Source: SAR324 cluster bacterium
Lineage (GTDB): Bacteria; SAR324; NAC60-12
Assembly (NCBI GenBank): GCA_015231825.1
Contig: JADGAV010000001.1
Coordinates: 62,001-126,000, forward strand
Reading direction: 5' to 3'
Length of the DNA stretch: 64,000 nucleotides
Shown here one piece after another: positions 62,182 through 64,000 of the stretch. Made by a program: the position numbers and the translations under genes. The first letter of the stretch is position 1, and each line of letters opens with the position of its first letter. The notes below the pieces were generated by a model that worked only from the letters and a program-made list of their open reading frames with translations, did not search any database and was not told the origin of the DNA.

Positions 62182-63300
62182 GTGTCCACCAAAAGATTTT
62201 TCTCTAATCGATTGCGTTCTCGAAATATTGCTCTTTATTGTGCTGCTTCCGGGCTTTGGCTGCTCCTGTTTTTTACGGTTCTGGAATTAGCAGGATTCCT
62301 TTATTTCCGGCTACCCTTTAGTAAACCCATCGGTGGATATGGTTATCCCCGGGAACTCTTTATTGCCAGAAGGGATCTCGATTTTGCTTTCAAACCCGGT
62401 TTTGATGGGCACTTTATAGGAGGCCCTTATAAAAAAATCCCAATTCGGATCAATTCAGACGGCTTTCGAGACAGGAACTTTCCTCCAAAGTCTCCACTTA
62501 AAAGCCGCATCCTTGTATTGGGAGATTCTGTCGTATTTGGATCGGGGGTGCACCAGGAAGATCGCTTTACAGAAGTTCTATCAGAATTGAAAAAACGTGA
62601 AGGCAAGGCCGTGGAGATCTTGAATCTGGGAGTGAATTCTTATTCATATTGGCACTATGTCAAGCTTCTGGAGTCTGAGCAAATTAAAAAACTCCAGGCA
62701 GATTTTCTTCTCATTGCATTCACTTTGAATGACATCCAACCACGAGAATCGGCATGGCCGAAAAGAATGCTGGAAATGCAGTCAAAGCAGCATGCGGTTA
62801 AGCGTTGGCAGGAAAAATTTCAGTTCTGGTTGGATGATCTCTATTCTGTGCACCTCTTCAAGCAGCTCAGGGATCGGTTGGTAATGTATATGATGACGCA
62901 TGATGAACGCGAACATTACCATACAAAATGGATGAGGAAACAACGTTCAAACTGGGAAAACGGAGTCATTTATCAAGAATTAAAAACAAATGTTAAACGC
63001 TCATTGGAACTCGCTAATGACTGGAGCATCCCTCTGGCTATGATAATTTTACCGGAGTTGAATGAAGTGAAACAACCGCAATCCTTTGGATGGGCGCGGG
63101 AGAAAATTTATTTGATTTTGGAGGAGCTGAATATCCGTTACTGCGGACTATCTGAAATTTTTGCCAAGAAACAGGATTTGGAATCCTATTTTCTTATTGA
63201 AGACAGCCTCCATTTCTCTCCACAGGGACATCAGCTCGCTGCTCAAATCCTGTTTGATTGCCTAAAGCAAGCGAGTTGGAAAAAAGCGGGATGGCCATGA
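62182..63300 (+). CDS. Membrane-anchored SGNH/GDSL hydrolase
   Basis: 372 residues from the GTG at 62182 (MSTKRFFSNR), which follows the kinase stop by 10 bp; longer starts fall inside the kinase gene. One N-terminal transmembrane helix (about 17-43) is followed by a SGNH domain: GDSVVFGSG with nucleophile S116, a conserved Asn in FTLNDIQPR near 185 and DSLHFSPQGHQLAA near 340 with the catalytic His. Such proteins deacylate or acylate surface glycans. Substrate unknown. Confidence 0.85.
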   Translation: MSTKRFFSNRLRSRNIALYCAASGLWLLLFFTVLELAGFLYFRLPFSKPIGGYGYPRELFIARRDLDFAFKPGFDGHFIGGPYKKIPIRINSDGFRDRNFPPKSPLKSRILVLGDSVVFGSGVHQEDRFTEVLSELKKREGKAVEILNLGVNSYSYWHYVKLLESEQIKKLQADFLLIAFTLNDIQPRESAWPKRMLEMQSKQHAVKRWQEKFQFWLDDLYSVHLFKQLRDRLVMYMMTHDEREHYHTKWMRKQRSNWENGVIYQELKTNVKRSLELANDWSIPLAMIILPELNEVKQPQSFGWAREKIYLILEELNIRYCGLSEIFAKKQDLESYFLIEDSLHFSPQGHQLAAQILFDCLKQASWKKAGWP

Positions 63301-63347
63301 GTTAAAAATTGTTTCTGTTTTTAAAAAATATGGATTCCTGTGTCCTT

Positions 63348-64000
63348 TCACGATTGATATGAGCGGCAGGTGTCATGAGCTAGAAGGATATGTTTTCGGG
63401 TGCTCTGAAAAAAATCAGAATGTTGCGAAATTTGAGCGGAAAGGCCTTCAATTTGAACAGGAAGAGCTTCGGGAGACGGAGCCCCCTGGTGCTTTCGTTG
63501 TTTGAGGAGAAATTGCGGATCATTGAGAGACACTACTATCTCACCAGCCACTTCTTCGTTGCAGTCAGACTCTTTCATCGCCCGATGCAATGCTTTTGGG
63601 GTAATCATGCCGGCGTCTTTTGAATATTTAACCGTCAGTGCCATAATATTGTAGCACTCGCGAAAAGACAAATGAAAGGTCCTTGCTAAATAGTCTGCCA
63701 CATCCACGGCATTCATGAACCCCTCCCTGGAATGCTGATACATCACCTCTGCATTCACCTTCAAGCCGTCGAAAACTCCCTTGAGAATCAGAGGTGCCAT
63801 TTCGCATTCACGGACAATGTCCATCACTAAATATTTGCTCAACTGCATATCACGATTGTAACCACTTAATCCGCCTTTTTGAAGTCCAAGAAGACTGATC
63901 AAAACACCGTGGGCCAAAGAAGCTTTTGATTTGATTACTTCAGCAAAATCAGGATTTTTCTTCTGAGGCATGATTGAAGAACCGGTGACCATGCTTTCGT
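63348..64000 (-). CDS. argH: Argininosuccinate lyase (C-terminal part)
   Basis: The visible 217 codons run off the right edge. GSSIMPQKKNPDF at the start of the segment is the fumarase/argininosuccinate lyase signature carrying the catalytic serine loop, and GLSGYNRDMQLSK near its middle is typical of ArgH; the C-terminal domain ends in AHDTCRSYQS. The enzyme splits argininosuccinate to arginine and fumarate. Convergent with the SGNH gene, 47 bp away. Confidence 0.95.
   Translation of the reverse strand, partial: ESMVTGSSIMPQKKNPDFAEVIKSKASLAHGVLISLLGLQKGGLSGYNRDMQLSKYLVMDIVRECEMAPLILKGVFDGLKVNAEVMYQHSREGFMNAVDVADYLARTFHLSFRECYNIMALTVKYSKDAGMITPKALHRAMKESDCNEEVAGEIVVSLNDPQFLLKQRKHQGAPSPEALPVQIEGLSAQISQHSDFFQSTRKHILLAHDTCRSYQS

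Noticed and set aside
1..64000. CRISPR arrays, tRNA, rRNA, prophage or replication origin
   Set aside because: I found no regularly spaced repeats, no tRNA-like or rRNA sequence, no phage structural gene and no dnaA-box cluster.

Overview
The window is a dense stretch (about 58 protein genes, no rRNA, tRNA or CRISPR found) of a chromosome from a Gram-negative, metabolically versatile heterotroph. Predicted outer-membrane barrels, Tat- and Sec-exported binding proteins, CoA-based catabolism and a UGA-recoded selenoprotein fit a proteobacterium-like or deltaproteobacterial/SAR324-type marine organism. That assignment is an inference from gene style and moderate GC; nothing in the window fixes the taxon.

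Region by region. 1-9.6 kb: sugar-nucleotide epimerase (cut by the window edge), a HelD-like helicase, a metallo-beta-lactamase-fold hydrolase, a predicted barrel protein, a MoxR ATPase with an unrecognised 571-residue partner, and an unusual receiver-like/ATPase/cyclic-nucleotide-binding signalling protein. 9.6-16.8 kb: glycerate kinase, glycine-cleavage H protein, a VKOR-type membrane thiol enzyme, a receiver-ATPase protein with a 41-residue zinc-finger microprotein (13245-13370) upstream of it, a long eukaryote-style GMP synthase, a small membrane protein and an SDR. 17.3-29.5 kb: two complete Dpp/Gsi-type peptide ABC importers, each with a fused double ATPase, around a Nit1-type amidase. 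29.5-31.2 kb: a 782-bp REP-associated (Y1) transposase unit with 15-bp inverted ends that supplies the last codons of a neighbouring DMT exporter. 31.3-33.6 kb: a 761-residue STAS-domain protein.

33.7-36.5 kb is the most striking locus: an operon of a thioredoxin-domain protein, a UGSC-family protein in which UGA must be read as selenocysteine (codon 95, with a stem-loop of bacterial SECIS type right after it), and a dienelactone-hydrolase-like protein. 37.6-42.8 kb: aldehyde dehydrogenase, thiamine-diphosphate enzyme, HAD hydrolase and CaiB-type CoA transferase, probably one catabolic unit. 42.9-45.0 kb: CoxD/CoxE-like MoxR plus VWA pair. 45-48.5 kb (minus strand): an exported protein, an HD hydrolase, and an ODP-type di-iron protein translationally coupled to a soluble protein with a degenerate chemoreceptor-tip motif. 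49-52.7 kb: a beta-decarboxylating dehydrogenase, a hydroxypyruvate-isomerase-like enzyme and a class V aminotransferase, which with the glycerate kinase suggest C2/C3 hydroxyacid metabolism. 52.8-56 kb: glutaryl-CoA-type dehydrogenase and a phosphonopyruvate-decarboxylase/HAD pair. 56.2-60.2 kb: acyl-CoA synthetase, UMF1-type transporter and APH-type kinase, resembling levulinate/4-hydroxyacid loci. 60.5-64 kb: a solitary serine-recombinase-like domain, a receiver-histidine kinase hybrid, a membrane-anchored SGNH hydrolase and the 3' part of argH.
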